Origin: Acidimicrobiaceae bacterium
GTDB taxonomy: Bacteria > Actinomycetota > Acidimicrobiia > Acidimicrobiales > RAAP-2
Assembly (NCBI GenBank): GCA_003160115.1
Contig: PLQL01000017.1
Span: 1 to 34,332 of the forward strand
Direction: 5' to 3'
DNA: 34,332 bases
Shown here: positions 23,251 to 31,405 of the stretch, in pieces
Layout of the letters: every line of letters begins with the position of its first letter
Position numbering within the stretch: the stretch's first letter is position 1
Notes under the pieces: generated by a model
Seen by the model: the letters and a program-made list of their open reading frames with translations, nothing else
Database searches by the model: none
Told to the model about the DNA's origin: nothing
Program-made: the position numbers and the translations under genes

Positions 23251-24473
23251 AGAACCTGACGGCGAGTGACCACGTCGTCGTGGTCGGTGCGGGTCTCGCG
23301 GGGTGGCGCTTCGTCGAGGCGCTGCGCCGCGAGGGATTTTTGGGAAAAGTCACCCTGATTGGTGACGAACGACACGCGCCCTACGATCGTCCGCCGCTTT
23401 CGAAGAGCGTGCTGGTTGGCAAATGGGGTGCCGAGAAGACGACGCTGGCGACTCCCGAGCACCTCGATCAGAACGACGTGACGCTGCGCCTCGGAGTCGC
23501 CGCGACGGGCCTCGACGTCGCCGCTACCACGGTCCACCTGTCCGACGGCAGCTCAATACAAGGCTCGTGGGTCGTCGTCGCCACGGGCAGCCGCGCGAGG
23601 CTTCTCGGTTACAGCGCTGACTCGTTGTTGCACACCATTCGAAGTCGCGACGACCTCGAACGGCTCGAGACCGCACTGGCCGACCTCGGCGAAGGCAGCA
23701 CGATCGCGGTGATCGGGGGTGGCTTCATCGGCGCCGAAGCGGCGACGGCGCTGCGCACGAGGGGCTTTGAACCCATCGTGCTTGAAGTGGCCCAGCGACC
23801 CCTGCTCGGCGTGCTCGGCGCTGAAGTGTCACTGTGGCTCGAGGGGCTGGCGGCGCAGGCGGGTGTCGAACTTCGGACCTCGCAGCGCATCGAGGACGTG
23901 AAGTTCGTCGAGGGGGACTACGTGGTGTCCTTCGAAGACGACGTCGACTTGCTGGCGCGAGCGGTGATCGTGGGTGCGGGAGCGATACCCAACGTCGAGT
24001 GGCTTGCGACGTCGGGGCTGGAGATCGACAACGGTGTGGTCGTCGACGAGAACCTTTTGGCGGCCAGTCGCGTGGCGGCGATCGGTGACGTCGCGCGTTT
24101 TGCGTGGCCCAACGTCTTTGGCAGCGAGCAGGTGCGTATCGAACATTGGCAGGTTTCCAACGACCACGCGGCGCACCTTGCGCGTGTGCTGGTCACCGGC
24201 GAGGCGCCGTCGGCGCCCTTGATCCCGTATTTCTGGTCTGACCAGTACGGCAAGAAGATCCAAATGCTCGGTCATCCCCGAGTGAGCGACCGCGCCGAGA
24301 TCGTGAATGGATCCGTTGAGGAGGGCAAGTGGATGGCCCTCTACTCGAGAGACGGCGTCGTCAGTGGCGCCGTGTCGCTCAGTCAGCCTCGCGCGTTGAT
24401 GCTCACCAAGGCGCTACTCGAAGAACGGACGTCACTCGAGGACGCGCTCGTTCGCGCCCCGTGGCGGGCGTAG
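23247..24473 (+). CDS. FAD-dependent NAD(P)H:ferredoxin/rubredoxin reductase-like oxidoreductase
   Basis: This is a 408-residue flavoprotein with two dinucleotide-binding motifs: HVVVVGAGLAG near residue 10 (FAD) and IAVIGGGFIGAEAATAL near 155 (NAD(P)H). YDRPPLSKSVL and the C-terminal FAD motif VAAIGDVARF, with a following IEHWQVSNDHA, are typical of ferredoxin reductases of oxygenase systems. No ferredoxin or P450 gene is next to it. I chose GTG 23247, giving a 4-nt GTGA overlap like its neighbours. ATG 23229 would add six residues and overlap the preceding gene by 22 nt. Confidence 0.88.
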   Translation: MKNLTASDHVVVVGAGLAGWRFVEALRREGFLGKVTLIGDERHAPYDRPPLSKSVLVGKWGAEKTTLATPEHLDQNDVTLRLGVAATGLDVAATTVHLSDGSSIQGSWVVVATGSRARLLGYSADSLLHTIRSRDDLERLETALADLGEGSTIAVIGGGFIGAEAATALRTRGFEPIVLEVAQRPLLGVLGAEVSLWLEGLAAQAGVELRTSQRIEDVKFVEGDYVVSFEDDVDLLARAVIVGAGAIPNVEWLATSGLEIDNGVVVDENLLAASRVAAIGDVARFAWPNVFGSEQVRIEHWQVSNDHAAHLARVLVTGEAPSAPLIPYFWSDQYGKKIQMLGHPRVSDRAEIVNGSVEEGKWMALYSRDGVVSGAVSLSQPRALMLTKALLEERTSLEDALVRAPWRA

Positions 24474-24491
24474 GCGATTTGCGAGCAACCG

Positions 24492-25940
24492 TTAGAACTG
24501 GACGGCACTGAGGTCGGGAATGGTCCGTTCGACGCGCGCGGCGATGTCTGACCAGGTGGCGCGACGCCGTTGACGCTGTTCCTCGTCCAATTCGGGCCAG
24601 AAGACCTCAAGCGGCTCCCAAAGTCGCGCCACGTCGGTGGGCTCGAGGTAGCCCCCGGCGACGAGGGCCATCAATCCGGCGCCGCGGGTGGTCGCCTCAC
24701 GTTCGGGTGACACGGTCACTTTGATCCCGGTGAAGTTCGAGAAGGACTGCACGAAGAACTTATTGGCGGTCATGCCACCATCCACTCGGATCTCGTCGAT
24801 CGTCGTGCCGGTCTCGCGCTGGGCGGCCTCGATGAGGTCTGCTCCCCGGTGAGCGATACCCTCGAGCACCGCGCGCACCAGGTGCGCTCGGGTCGAACCG
24901 CGCGTGAGGCCGAAGAAACCACCGCGCGCGCCAAAGTCCCATTTCGGTGTGCCGAGACCTGACAGGGCCGGCACGAACCAGACGCCGTCGCTGGTGGGCA
25001 CCGACGTGGCGAGAATCTCAGATTCTTCGGCACTCGCGATGAGCCCGAGCGAATCACGTGTCCACTCGATGCACGATCCTGCCGCGAGCGCAATCGCCTC
25101 AATACCCCAGACCGTCGCGCGTGCGTTGCTTCGCACCACGATGGGAAAACATCCCGATGCGAGTGCGGTCATGGTCGTAGGAGCGCGTTTCGCGTCAACC
25201 ATATCGAGCATGGCGCCGGTGCCAAAGGTGATCTTCACGCCGTGCTCGACGCAGCACTGGCCAAAGAGTGACGCGGACTGGTCACCCACCAGGGCGAAGA
25301 TTGGGGGCGAGCCGTCCAAGACCGAGGCGCGCGCGTGCAGGCCCATGGTGGGAACAATCGTGGGCATCATCGAAGGGTCGAGTCCCAGGAGCGTGAGCGC
25401 GTTCTCATCCCAGGAGGTCGCGTCCAACGTAACGAGACCGGTGACCGCGGCGTTGGACTGGTCGGTGACGTGAGCCGCTCCGTTGCTCAAGTGCCACGCG
25501 ATCCACGTTTCGATGGTCGCGAACTTGAGATCCTCGGCGGCCCGCCCCGAATGCTCGACCAGCCACTTGATCTTGGTTGCCGACTGATTGGGAGCCAGTC
25601 GGAGCCCTTGGCCTTGAAGGATGAGGCAATCGATCACCGTGCGAAGGTCCTGCCAACTCAGAGCGGGTCCGAGCGCTTCGCCGCTCTCGGGGTCAAAGAC
25701 AATGGTCGTGGCCCTTTGGTTGGTGATTCCCACGACGTCGCAGCGTCCGCCGTCGGCCAACGTTCGCGTCGCGAGGAGCGTCACGAGGTCGCGTACTTCG
25801 CGGGCGTCGAGTTCGATCTCACCCGGGTTGGGCGTCGACACGGTCAGTGGCGCCTGATGCTCGCTCGAGACGAGTCCCGCGTCGTTGACGATGGCCGTAC
25901 GCACTGAAGTGCTGCCGACGTCAATGGCCAGAGCCCTCAC
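24492..25940 (-). CDS. glpK: FGGY-family kinase, probable glycerol kinase
   Basis: This 482-residue sugar-kinase-fold protein has the FGGY landmarks: AIDVGSTSVR (ATP phosphate loop), GITNQRATT, SWQDLRT, TFGTGAMLDMV, FVPALSGLGTPKWD, GFFGLTRGSTRAHLVRAVLEGIA and DGGMTANKFFVQSFS. NQRATT and the terminal motif favour glycerol kinase over xylulokinase. Some glycerol-site residues differ from E. coli GlpK (for example DVGSTSVR against DQGTTSSR), so the substrate call leans on the neighbouring glpD. GTG 25940 gives a GTGA overlap with the upstream gene; GTG 25943 is equally possible. No glycerol facilitator gene is nearby. Confidence 0.83.
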   Translation of the reverse strand: MRALAIDVGSTSVRTAIVNDAGLVSSEHQAPLTVSTPNPGEIELDAREVRDLVTLLATRTLADGGRCDVVGITNQRATTIVFDPESGEALGPALSWQDLRTVIDCLILQGQGLRLAPNQSATKIKWLVEHSGRAAEDLKFATIETWIAWHLSNGAAHVTDQSNAAVTGLVTLDATSWDENALTLLGLDPSMMPTIVPTMGLHARASVLDGSPPIFALVGDQSASLFGQCCVEHGVKITFGTGAMLDMVDAKRAPTTMTALASGCFPIVVRSNARATVWGIEAIALAAGSCIEWTRDSLGLIASAEESEILATSVPTSDGVWFVPALSGLGTPKWDFGARGGFFGLTRGSTRAHLVRAVLEGIAHRGADLIEAAQRETGTTIDEIRVDGGMTANKFFVQSFSNFTGIKVTVSPEREATTRGAGLMALVAGGYLEPTDVARLWEPLEVFWPELDEEQRQRRRATWSDIAARVERTIPDLSAVQF

Positions 25941-27388
25941 CACGGTTCAGCGCCGATTCCCAGAGCACCGGGGTTCAAGATATTGAGTGGATCGAGTTCG
26001 TTCTTCATCGCCACTAGTACGCCGTATCCCGAACCGAGGGCCTCGCGAACGAAGCGTGCCCGATTTCTTCCTACGCCGTGGTGGTGGCTTAGGGCGCCAC
26101 CGTTGGACAGCACGGCCCGGGTGGCCTCATCCCACGCGTGGCGGTAGAACTCACTCGGATCATCTTCGGGCCGACCGGCGAAGGTGAAGTACAGACACGC
26201 ACCGTCAAGGTACGCGTGGCTCTGGTGCACCGACGCCACCAGCACGCCCTCGATGGCGCTCAACGCGTCGGTGACGGCGTGGTACATGGATGCGAGACAG
26301 GCCCACGGTCCCACTACCTCGAGCGTGTCGACGACGAGACCGTGTTCCCACAACGGCGCTAAGGCACTGACGTCGTTGCGATGCTCGAGCCACGTCGACA
26401 CGAACGCCACGTCCAGACCGGTCGCCGCCGCGCATTCCTCGTCGACGACGTGCATGGTCGCTTCGACGAATTCTCGTTCGCCTTCGTCAAGGACGATGAG
26501 GGCACAGGTAGCGGCGTTGAAGTTCCTCGTCGACTCCGCTTGGTCGTAGAGGCGAAGCACGGCGGGCGAGGCGTCGCGCTGGAGGATTCGCCGACAGGCT
26601 TCGAGACCGTCCTCGAACGTCGCGAAGCCGTAAGCCGCGCGTTGCTCGAAAGTGGCGCGTCGGCGAGCCACGAGGGTTGCCTCGGTGATGACGCCGAGCG
26701 TTCCTTCGCTGCCCACGAAGAGTGCGAGCAGGTCCGGGCCCACCGCTTGGCGCGGTCCGTGCCCTCCGAGCTCGAGAACGTCGCCGTTGGCGAGTACGAC
26801 GGTGAGTGCGCGTACGATGTCCTCGATTTTGCCGTATCGATTGGAGAACTGGCCCGCGCCGCGACACGCGATCCATCCCCCCACCGTTGCCAGGTCAAAG
26901 GACTGGGGGAAGTGACCCACGGTCCAACCGCGCTCAGCTACGTACGACTCCAGTTCGGGGCCGAAGACACCCGCCTCGACGCGCACCGTGCCCGAGACCT
27001 CGTCGAGGCCAACCACTTTGTTGAGGTGCGTCAAGTCAAGTGCGACGCCACCGTCGGGTGCGACCGCCCCTCCCAGCACGCCGGACCGGCCACCTTGGGC
27101 CGTAACCGCCAATCGATGCGCGCTCGCGATGCGAAGGGCTGCGCTCACCTGATCGGTGCTCGAAGGGTAAATCACCGCTCCGGGCCAGTGTGGTACGTGT
27201 CCGCGCGCGACGATACCAATTGAAAGGGGCCACCAATCGCGTCCGTGGTCGGCCCTAACCGCGTCGGCAATCTCGAAACTAATGCCCGCCGCATGGAACT
27301 CGTCTAACACGCCAAGGCCCAAGGGTGCTGGCACGTCAGCGTCCAGGGAACCCGCGGGATACGCGTTGGGCATGATCGGCTTGGTCAT
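25937..27388 (-). CDS. FAD-binding oxidase, alkyldihydroxyacetonephosphate synthase (AGPS)-like
   Basis: This is a 483-residue flavoprotein of the vanillyl-alcohol-oxidase type. The FAD-binding half has VTAQGGRSGVLGG followed by VALDLTHLNKV, then GHFPQSFDLATVGGWIACRGAGQFSNRYGKIED and VGSEGTLGVITEATL. The C-terminal half has GGALSHHHGVGRNRARF (about 440-456), the three-histidine loop that in AGPS is part of the active site for making the ether bond. AGPS needs acyl-DHAP and a fatty alcohol. Oxidation of a hydroxy acid or glycerol phosphate is the alternative. It lies between glpD and glpK with a 9-nt gap and an overlap. The ATG start is preceded by TAAGGT-6 nt, which could be an SD (AAGG) or a -10. 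Confidence 0.83.
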   Translation of the reverse strand: MTKPIMPNAYPAGSLDADVPAPLGLGVLDEFHAAGISFEIADAVRADHGRDWWPLSIGIVARGHVPHWPGAVIYPSSTDQVSAALRIASAHRLAVTAQGGRSGVLGGAVAPDGGVALDLTHLNKVVGLDEVSGTVRVEAGVFGPELESYVAERGWTVGHFPQSFDLATVGGWIACRGAGQFSNRYGKIEDIVRALTVVLANGDVLELGGHGPRQAVGPDLLALFVGSEGTLGVITEATLVARRRATFEQRAAYGFATFEDGLEACRRILQRDASPAVLRLYDQAESTRNFNAATCALIVLDEGEREFVEATMHVVDEECAAATGLDVAFVSTWLEHRNDVSALAPLWEHGLVVDTLEVVGPWACLASMYHAVTDALSAIEGVLVASVHQSHAYLDGACLYFTFAGRPEDDPSEFYRHAWDEATRAVLSNGGALSHHHGVGRNRARFVREALGSGYGVLVAMKNELDPLNILNPGALGIGAEPW

Positions 27389-27394
27389 GGTCGA

Positions 27395-27400
27395 ACCTTA
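27395..27400 (-). promoter_or_regulatory. TAAGGT before the AGPS-like gene: SD or internal -10
   Basis: TAAGGT is followed by 6 nt (TCGACC) and ATG 27388. Its TAA is also the stop codon of glpD. AAGG at 7 nt is an acceptable ribosome site, so the sequence may serve translation, or act as a leaderless internal promoter as at 17111-17116. Confidence 0.35.
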
Positions 27401-29026
27401 GGTAGCGAGGCCGGCGGCAGACAATTCCTTCTTTACGAGCTCTTCGTAGCGGCGTAGCTCCAGGTCGCGGCGTTCGTCGTCCCAGCCGAGTTCGGGACCC
27501 ACGAGTTCGGCGATCGCCGCAGCGGCCTTTCGCGTCGCGCGAGCGTCGAGCAGGTGGGCTCGAGTACGACGGGTCAGCAAGTCCACGAGGGACGTCGCCA
27601 TCTCTCGACGAACGCTGAAAATGAACTCGGCCTTGATGTAGGGCTGGTTGTCGATCACCGGCTCACCGAGGGTCGGATCGATCCGCACCAGGTCAAGGAT
27701 GTCTTTGGCTTCGGTACCGAAGCGCTGGTAGAGGTGGGTCTGGGTGCGGGTACTCGGCCGCCAGGTTCCGGAGCCGTGCAGGCGCAGTCGTTTGGTCTGC
27801 ACCTTGCCCAGGCGAGCGAAGTACGGGGCGAGGGCGTCGACAGTGTCCTCGGCCATCTGTCGATACGTCGTCCACTTCCCTCCGGTGATGTGGATGACGC
27901 CGTCCTTTGAGTCGGTGACCTGGTGGCGCCGCGAAAGGTCGGCGGTGCGCTCGCTCAGGTGCTTGCCTTCGTGCGGCGCCAGCAGCGGACGCAGCCCCGA
28001 CCACACCCCCGTGACGTCGTGGGGACCAAGGTCCGAGGACGTCCATTCGTTCACGGCGTTGAGCAAGTACGCGACGTCCTCGGGCGTGCAGTCGGGTTGG
28101 TCGAGGTCGCCGTCGTACGCGGTATCGGTCGTACCGATGTACGTATAGGGCGCTTCTTCGAACGGAACGACGAAGATACTTCGACGATCACCTGGCACGG
28201 TGAGCACAGCCGCCACGTCAACGGGGAGACGGACGCGGGGGACTGAGACGTGCACGCCTTTGGCGGGCGTGATCCGGTGCGACGTCTCGTGCTCGGCCAT
28301 GGCGAAGATGCTGTCGGCCCATACCCCCGTCGCGTTCACGACCGACCGGGTCTTAAGAACCACGTCGGTGTCGTGAATCTCGTCGTGGCAGAGCACTTGC
28401 GTGGCCCGTCCTGACGAATCGTGGGTAATTCCCGTGGCGCTCAGGTAATTGGCGGCCACGGCGTCGAAGTCGAGCACGGCGGTTCTCGCCAACGCCAGCG
28501 CGACGCGCGCGTCATCACCGCGCGCGTCCATGTAGAGGAACCCCGCCACCAGGGTCTCGGTCTTCAGTGTCGGTAGGTGCCCGAGCGCCTCTGCCTTGTT
28601 GATCCTCCGGTACCTCGTGCCAATGCGCCAGCCCCCGGTGAGGTCGTAAAGACGCAGTGCGGTCGAATAACCCTTCACCAGAGTCTTGGACGCGACCCCG
28701 TTTTTGCCGAACAGGGGTATGAGAAAGGGGAGGGGACGCACGAGGAACGGCGCATTCTCGAGGAGCCGCTGGCGCTCACGCAGGTTCTCGTAGACGAGGC
28801 GGAACTCCTTTTGTTGCAAGTAGCGAATTCCTCCGTGCACCATCTTCGATGACTTTGAACTCGTGCCCGACGCGAAGTCCCCCGCGTCAATCAGTGCGAC
28901 CTTTAGACCGCGCGACGCGGCATCAACGGCGACACCAGCGCCGGTCATGCCCGCGCCGATGACCACGACGTCGAAGGTCGTTTTGGCCATGGTGGCGAGT
29001 GACTCATCGCGGCTGAAGTGGCTCAC
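27398..29026 (-). CDS. glpD: Aerobic glycerol-3-phosphate dehydrogenase
   Basis: This 542-residue FAD enzyme oxidises glycerol-3-phosphate to DHAP and passes electrons to the respiratory quinone pool at the membrane. Signatures are FDVVVIGAGMTGAGVAVDAASRGL (FAD site, described here in two parts: VVVIGAGMTGAGV and DAASRGLKVALID), ASGTSSKSSKMVHGGIRYL, NATGVWAD, TYIGTTDTAYDGDL and HITGGKWTTYRQMAED. Length is normal. The start is uncertain: GTG 29026, with a CAACAT 6 nt upstream, or ATG 28990, twelve codons later, just before the fold begins. Neither has a good ribosome site. Together with the kinase it makes the glycerol to DHAP route. Confidence 0.93.
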   Translation of the reverse strand: MSHFSRDESLATMAKTTFDVVVIGAGMTGAGVAVDAASRGLKVALIDAGDFASGTSSKSSKMVHGGIRYLQQKEFRLVYENLRERQRLLENAPFLVRPLPFLIPLFGKNGVASKTLVKGYSTALRLYDLTGGWRIGTRYRRINKAEALGHLPTLKTETLVAGFLYMDARGDDARVALALARTAVLDFDAVAANYLSATGITHDSSGRATQVLCHDEIHDTDVVLKTRSVVNATGVWADSIFAMAEHETSHRITPAKGVHVSVPRVRLPVDVAAVLTVPGDRRSIFVVPFEEAPYTYIGTTDTAYDGDLDQPDCTPEDVAYLLNAVNEWTSSDLGPHDVTGVWSGLRPLLAPHEGKHLSERTADLSRRHQVTDSKDGVIHITGGKWTTYRQMAEDTVDALAPYFARLGKVQTKRLRLHGSGTWRPSTRTQTHLYQRFGTEAKDILDLVRIDPTLGEPVIDNQPYIKAEFIFSVRREMATSLVDLLTRRTRAHLLDARATRKAAAAIAELVGPELGWDDERRDLELRRYEELVKKELSAAGLAT

Positions 29027-29053
29027 TCGCTAATGTTGTCACACCGTCAGGAC

Positions 29054-29059
29054 TAACTT
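29054..29059 (+). promoter_or_regulatory. Leaderless -10 element TAACTT for the acyl-CoA dehydrogenase
   Basis: TAACTT is followed by 7 nt and ATG 29067. No Shine-Dalgarno precedes the ATG. TTGTCA at 29036-29041 is only 12 nt upstream, too close for a normal -35. Confidence 0.5.
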
Positions 29060-29066
29060 GAGTGCC

Positions 29067-30236
29067 ATGGACTTTGCACTCAGTGACGAATTGCTCGCGC
29101 TTCAAGAAAGCGTACGAAAACTTGCCCAAGACAAGATTCGACCTCGCGCCCGAGAGATCGACGCGACTTCGCTCTACCCCCAGGACATCTTTGAAGAGTT
29201 CAAAAGAGCCGACCTGCTCGGTCTGTGTATACCTAGCGAGTACGGGGGTTCGGGCGCGGGCATACTGGGGCTGACCCTCGCGATCGAAGAAGTGACGAAG
29301 TACTCCAATGTTCTAGGTCTCATGTTGTTATTGACGCGTCTGCCGACCGGGCCGATCATGATCGCGGGCACCGAGGACCAGAAGCAGCGCTATCTGCCCG
29401 GCATCGCCAACGGCTCGACTCGCGCGGCGTTTTGCCTTTCCGAACCGGGAGCCGGCTCGGACGTCGCGGGCATGCAGAGCAGGGTGGTGCCCGACTCGTC
29501 GGTTGAGGGCGGCTACCTGCTGAGCGGTACCAAGTGCTGGATATCGGGCGGGATGCAGGCTGATTGGTTCGTGGTCTTCGCCAAGTACGGCGATCCGGCG
29601 TCGCGTTTGCACTCGGACATCGGTGCGTTCATCGTCGACGCGAACAGCCCCGGGGTGACGAGGCCTCGGGTCGACAAGAAGATGGGCGTCAAGGGTATTG
29701 ACACCACCGAGATCAATTTCGAGCAGGTCCCGGTGGCGCCGGGCAACGTGATCGGCGGGAGCTTCGCCCTGATCATGCAGTCGCTCAACGCGATGCGGCC
29801 AATCGTTGCCGCGAGGGGCATCGGTCTCGCTGAGGGTGCCCTGATGTATGCCACCGAGTACGTGAAGAACCGTCCAGCTTTTGGCAAGACGATCGCCGAG
29901 TTCCAGGGTATTCAGTGGGAGATTGCCAAGTGCGCGACGGAGATCGAGGCGGCCCGCTTGCTCACGTATCGCGGCGCGTGGTTGGCGGACCAGGGCAAGT
30001 TCTCCAAGGAATACGTACCGATGCTCTCGATGTGCAAGTACTACGCCACCGAGGTCGCGGTGAAGGCGTCGGGACTAGCCGTGCAGTTGTTGGGTGCCGC
30101 CGGGTACATGGAAGAGCACCCGACCGAGCAGTTCTACCGAGACGCTCGACAGTTGACGATCGTCGAAGGAACGAGTCAAGTCCAATTGGGACTCATCGCG
30201 AGAGGCGTGCTGGGCCACGACTTGTGGTGGGACTGA
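29067..30236 (+). CDS. Acyl-CoA dehydrogenase
   Basis: This is a 389-residue FAD enzyme that introduces the alpha-beta double bond in acyl-CoA. Motifs are CLSEPGAGSDVAGM (flavin contact, about 129-142), TKCWISGG, KMGVKGIDTTEINFE, RPAFGKTIAEFQGIQWEIA, and the end LGAAGYMEEHPTEQFYRDAR with VEGTSQVQLGLIARG, where Glu367 is at the position of the catalytic base in MCAD-type enzymes. ATG 29067 is preferred over the upstream TTG 29058 because the fold begins at once (MDFALSDELLALQ) and a -10 lies 7 nt upstream. It is followed after 35 bp by a methylacyl-CoA racemase, suggesting branched or sterol side-chain oxidation. Confidence 0.93.
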   Translation: MDFALSDELLALQESVRKLAQDKIRPRAREIDATSLYPQDIFEEFKRADLLGLCIPSEYGGSGAGILGLTLAIEEVTKYSNVLGLMLLLTRLPTGPIMIAGTEDQKQRYLPGIANGSTRAAFCLSEPGAGSDVAGMQSRVVPDSSVEGGYLLSGTKCWISGGMQADWFVVFAKYGDPASRLHSDIGAFIVDANSPGVTRPRVDKKMGVKGIDTTEINFEQVPVAPGNVIGGSFALIMQSLNAMRPIVAARGIGLAEGALMYATEYVKNRPAFGKTIAEFQGIQWEIAKCATEIEAARLLTYRGAWLADQGKFSKEYVPMLSMCKYYATEVAVKASGLAVQLLGAAGYMEEHPTEQFYRDARQLTIVEGTSQVQLGLIARGVLGHDLWWD

Positions 30237-30259
30237 ACATCGCGTAACGACGACGAACG

Positions 30260-30265
30260 TACACT
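30260..30265 (+). promoter_or_regulatory. Leaderless -10 element TACACT for the methylacyl-CoA racemase
   Basis: TACACT is followed by 6 nt (GACAAC) and GTG 30272, with no ribosome site. It lies in the 35-bp gap after the acyl-CoA dehydrogenase, so the two genes may be expressed separately despite their proximity. Confidence 0.55.
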
Positions 30266-30271
30266 GACAAC

Positions 30272-31405
30272 GTGAGTGGGCCACTGCAGGGAGTAAAGGT
30301 AATTGAGTTGGCGGGCCTCGGGCCGGCTCCCTACGCCTGCATGCTGCTCGCTGACATGGGCGCTGACATACTGCGCTTAGAGCGCGGTGATGCCGAGGCG
30401 AAGAGCGAGGAGAATTGGGACCTTCTGAATCGATCTCGTTACTCGGTCGCCATTGACTTGAAGAACGAAGCGGGACGTGATCTGGTTTTGGACTTGTGCG
30501 CACAAGCGGAGATATTCATCGAAGGTTTTCGGCCCGGGGTCACCGAACGACTGGGACTGGGACCGGGCGACGTGTGGGAGCGCAACGCTCGACTCGTGTA
30601 CGGGCGCATGACGGGTTACGGCCAGGAGGGCGTCCTTTCTCAACGAGCGGGCCACGACATCAACTACATCGCGGTGTCCGGGGCCTTGTGGCCCGTAGGT
30701 CGTGCGGGCGAGCGTCCGGTGCCGCCACTCAACTTCGTGGGTGACTTCGGCGGCGGTTCCTTGTTCTTGGCGTTAGGGGTCATGGCGGCATTGGTGCATG
30801 CACGCGCGACCGGTGAGGGTCAGGTCGTTGACGCCTCGATGGTCGATGGTTCTGCTTCGCTTTTGTCGATGACCCATTCGTTTTTGAGCACTGGCCTCTG
30901 GCGTGAGGAGCGGGGTGTCAACATTCTTGATAGCGGTGCGCACTTCTACGAGGTCTACGAGACCGCCGACGAGAAATACGTCGCGGTGGGGGCGATCGAG
31001 CCAAAGTTCTACGCGGAACTCTTAATGGGCCTCGGGCTCGAAGGCGCGCCGTTGCCCGCCCAAATGGACCGTGAACACTGGCCCGCGATGAAGGCGCGCT
31101 TCGAGAGCATATTCAAGACAAGGACGCGCGACGAATGGACCGCGGCCTTCGTGAACACCGACGCGTGTGTGGCGCCCGTGCTCTCACCTCGCGAGGCCGC
31201 CCATCATCCCTACAACGTCGGGCGACGGGTTTACTCGACCGAGGGGAACGTGCAACCGAATCCAGCGCCGCGCTTTTCCAAGACTCCCAGCGCGATTCGC
31301 ATGGCGCCACACACGCCAGGGTCGGGCACGAACCAGGGACTGGCGAACTGGGGGGTCAGTGACGAACGTCGTCAGGAATTGAAGGTAGAGGGAGCTTTCG
31401 GTTAG
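30272..31405 (+). CDS. Alpha-methylacyl-CoA racemase (CoA-transferase family III)
   Basis: This 377-residue protein is of the CaiB/BaiF fold. The N-terminal part, ELAGLGPAPYACMLLADMGAD and LNRSRYSVAIDLK, is typical of racemases in the family. The catalytic residues of M. tuberculosis MCR (His126, Asp156, Glu241, from memory of the published structure) map to His128 (RAGHDINY), Asp158 (NFVGDFGGG) and Glu243 (AIEPKFY), all shifted by two. The enzyme interconverts (2R)- and (2S)-methylacyl-CoA so that the S form can enter beta-oxidation. Its place after an acyl-CoA dehydrogenase fits. Its stop (TAG) overlaps the stop of the convergent gene (TTAG shared). Confidence 0.92.
   Translation: MSGPLQGVKVIELAGLGPAPYACMLLADMGADILRLERGDAEAKSEENWDLLNRSRYSVAIDLKNEAGRDLVLDLCAQAEIFIEGFRPGVTERLGLGPGDVWERNARLVYGRMTGYGQEGVLSQRAGHDINYIAVSGALWPVGRAGERPVPPLNFVGDFGGGSLFLALGVMAALVHARATGEGQVVDASMVDGSASLLSMTHSFLSTGLWREERGVNILDSGAHFYEVYETADEKYVAVGAIEPKFYAELLMGLGLEGAPLPAQMDREHWPAMKARFESIFKTRTRDEWTAAFVNTDACVAPVLSPREAAHHPYNVGRRVYSTEGNVQPNPAPRFSKTPSAIRMAPHTPGSGTNQGLANWGVSDERRQELKVEGAFG

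Noticed and set aside
24492..25940. Xylulokinase or another sugar kinase instead of glycerol kinase
   Set aside because: Not fully excluded, but the GITNQR motif and the operon with glpD make glycerol the better choice.
26381..27223. Plus-strand frame of 280 codons opposite the AGPS-like gene
   Set aside because: No family motifs; the opposite strand has clear FAD-binding motifs over the whole length.
29058..29066. TTG start for the acyl-CoA dehydrogenase
   Set aside because: It would place the start codon inside the -10-like TAACTT; ATG 29067 fits the family N terminus and the leaderless spacing.
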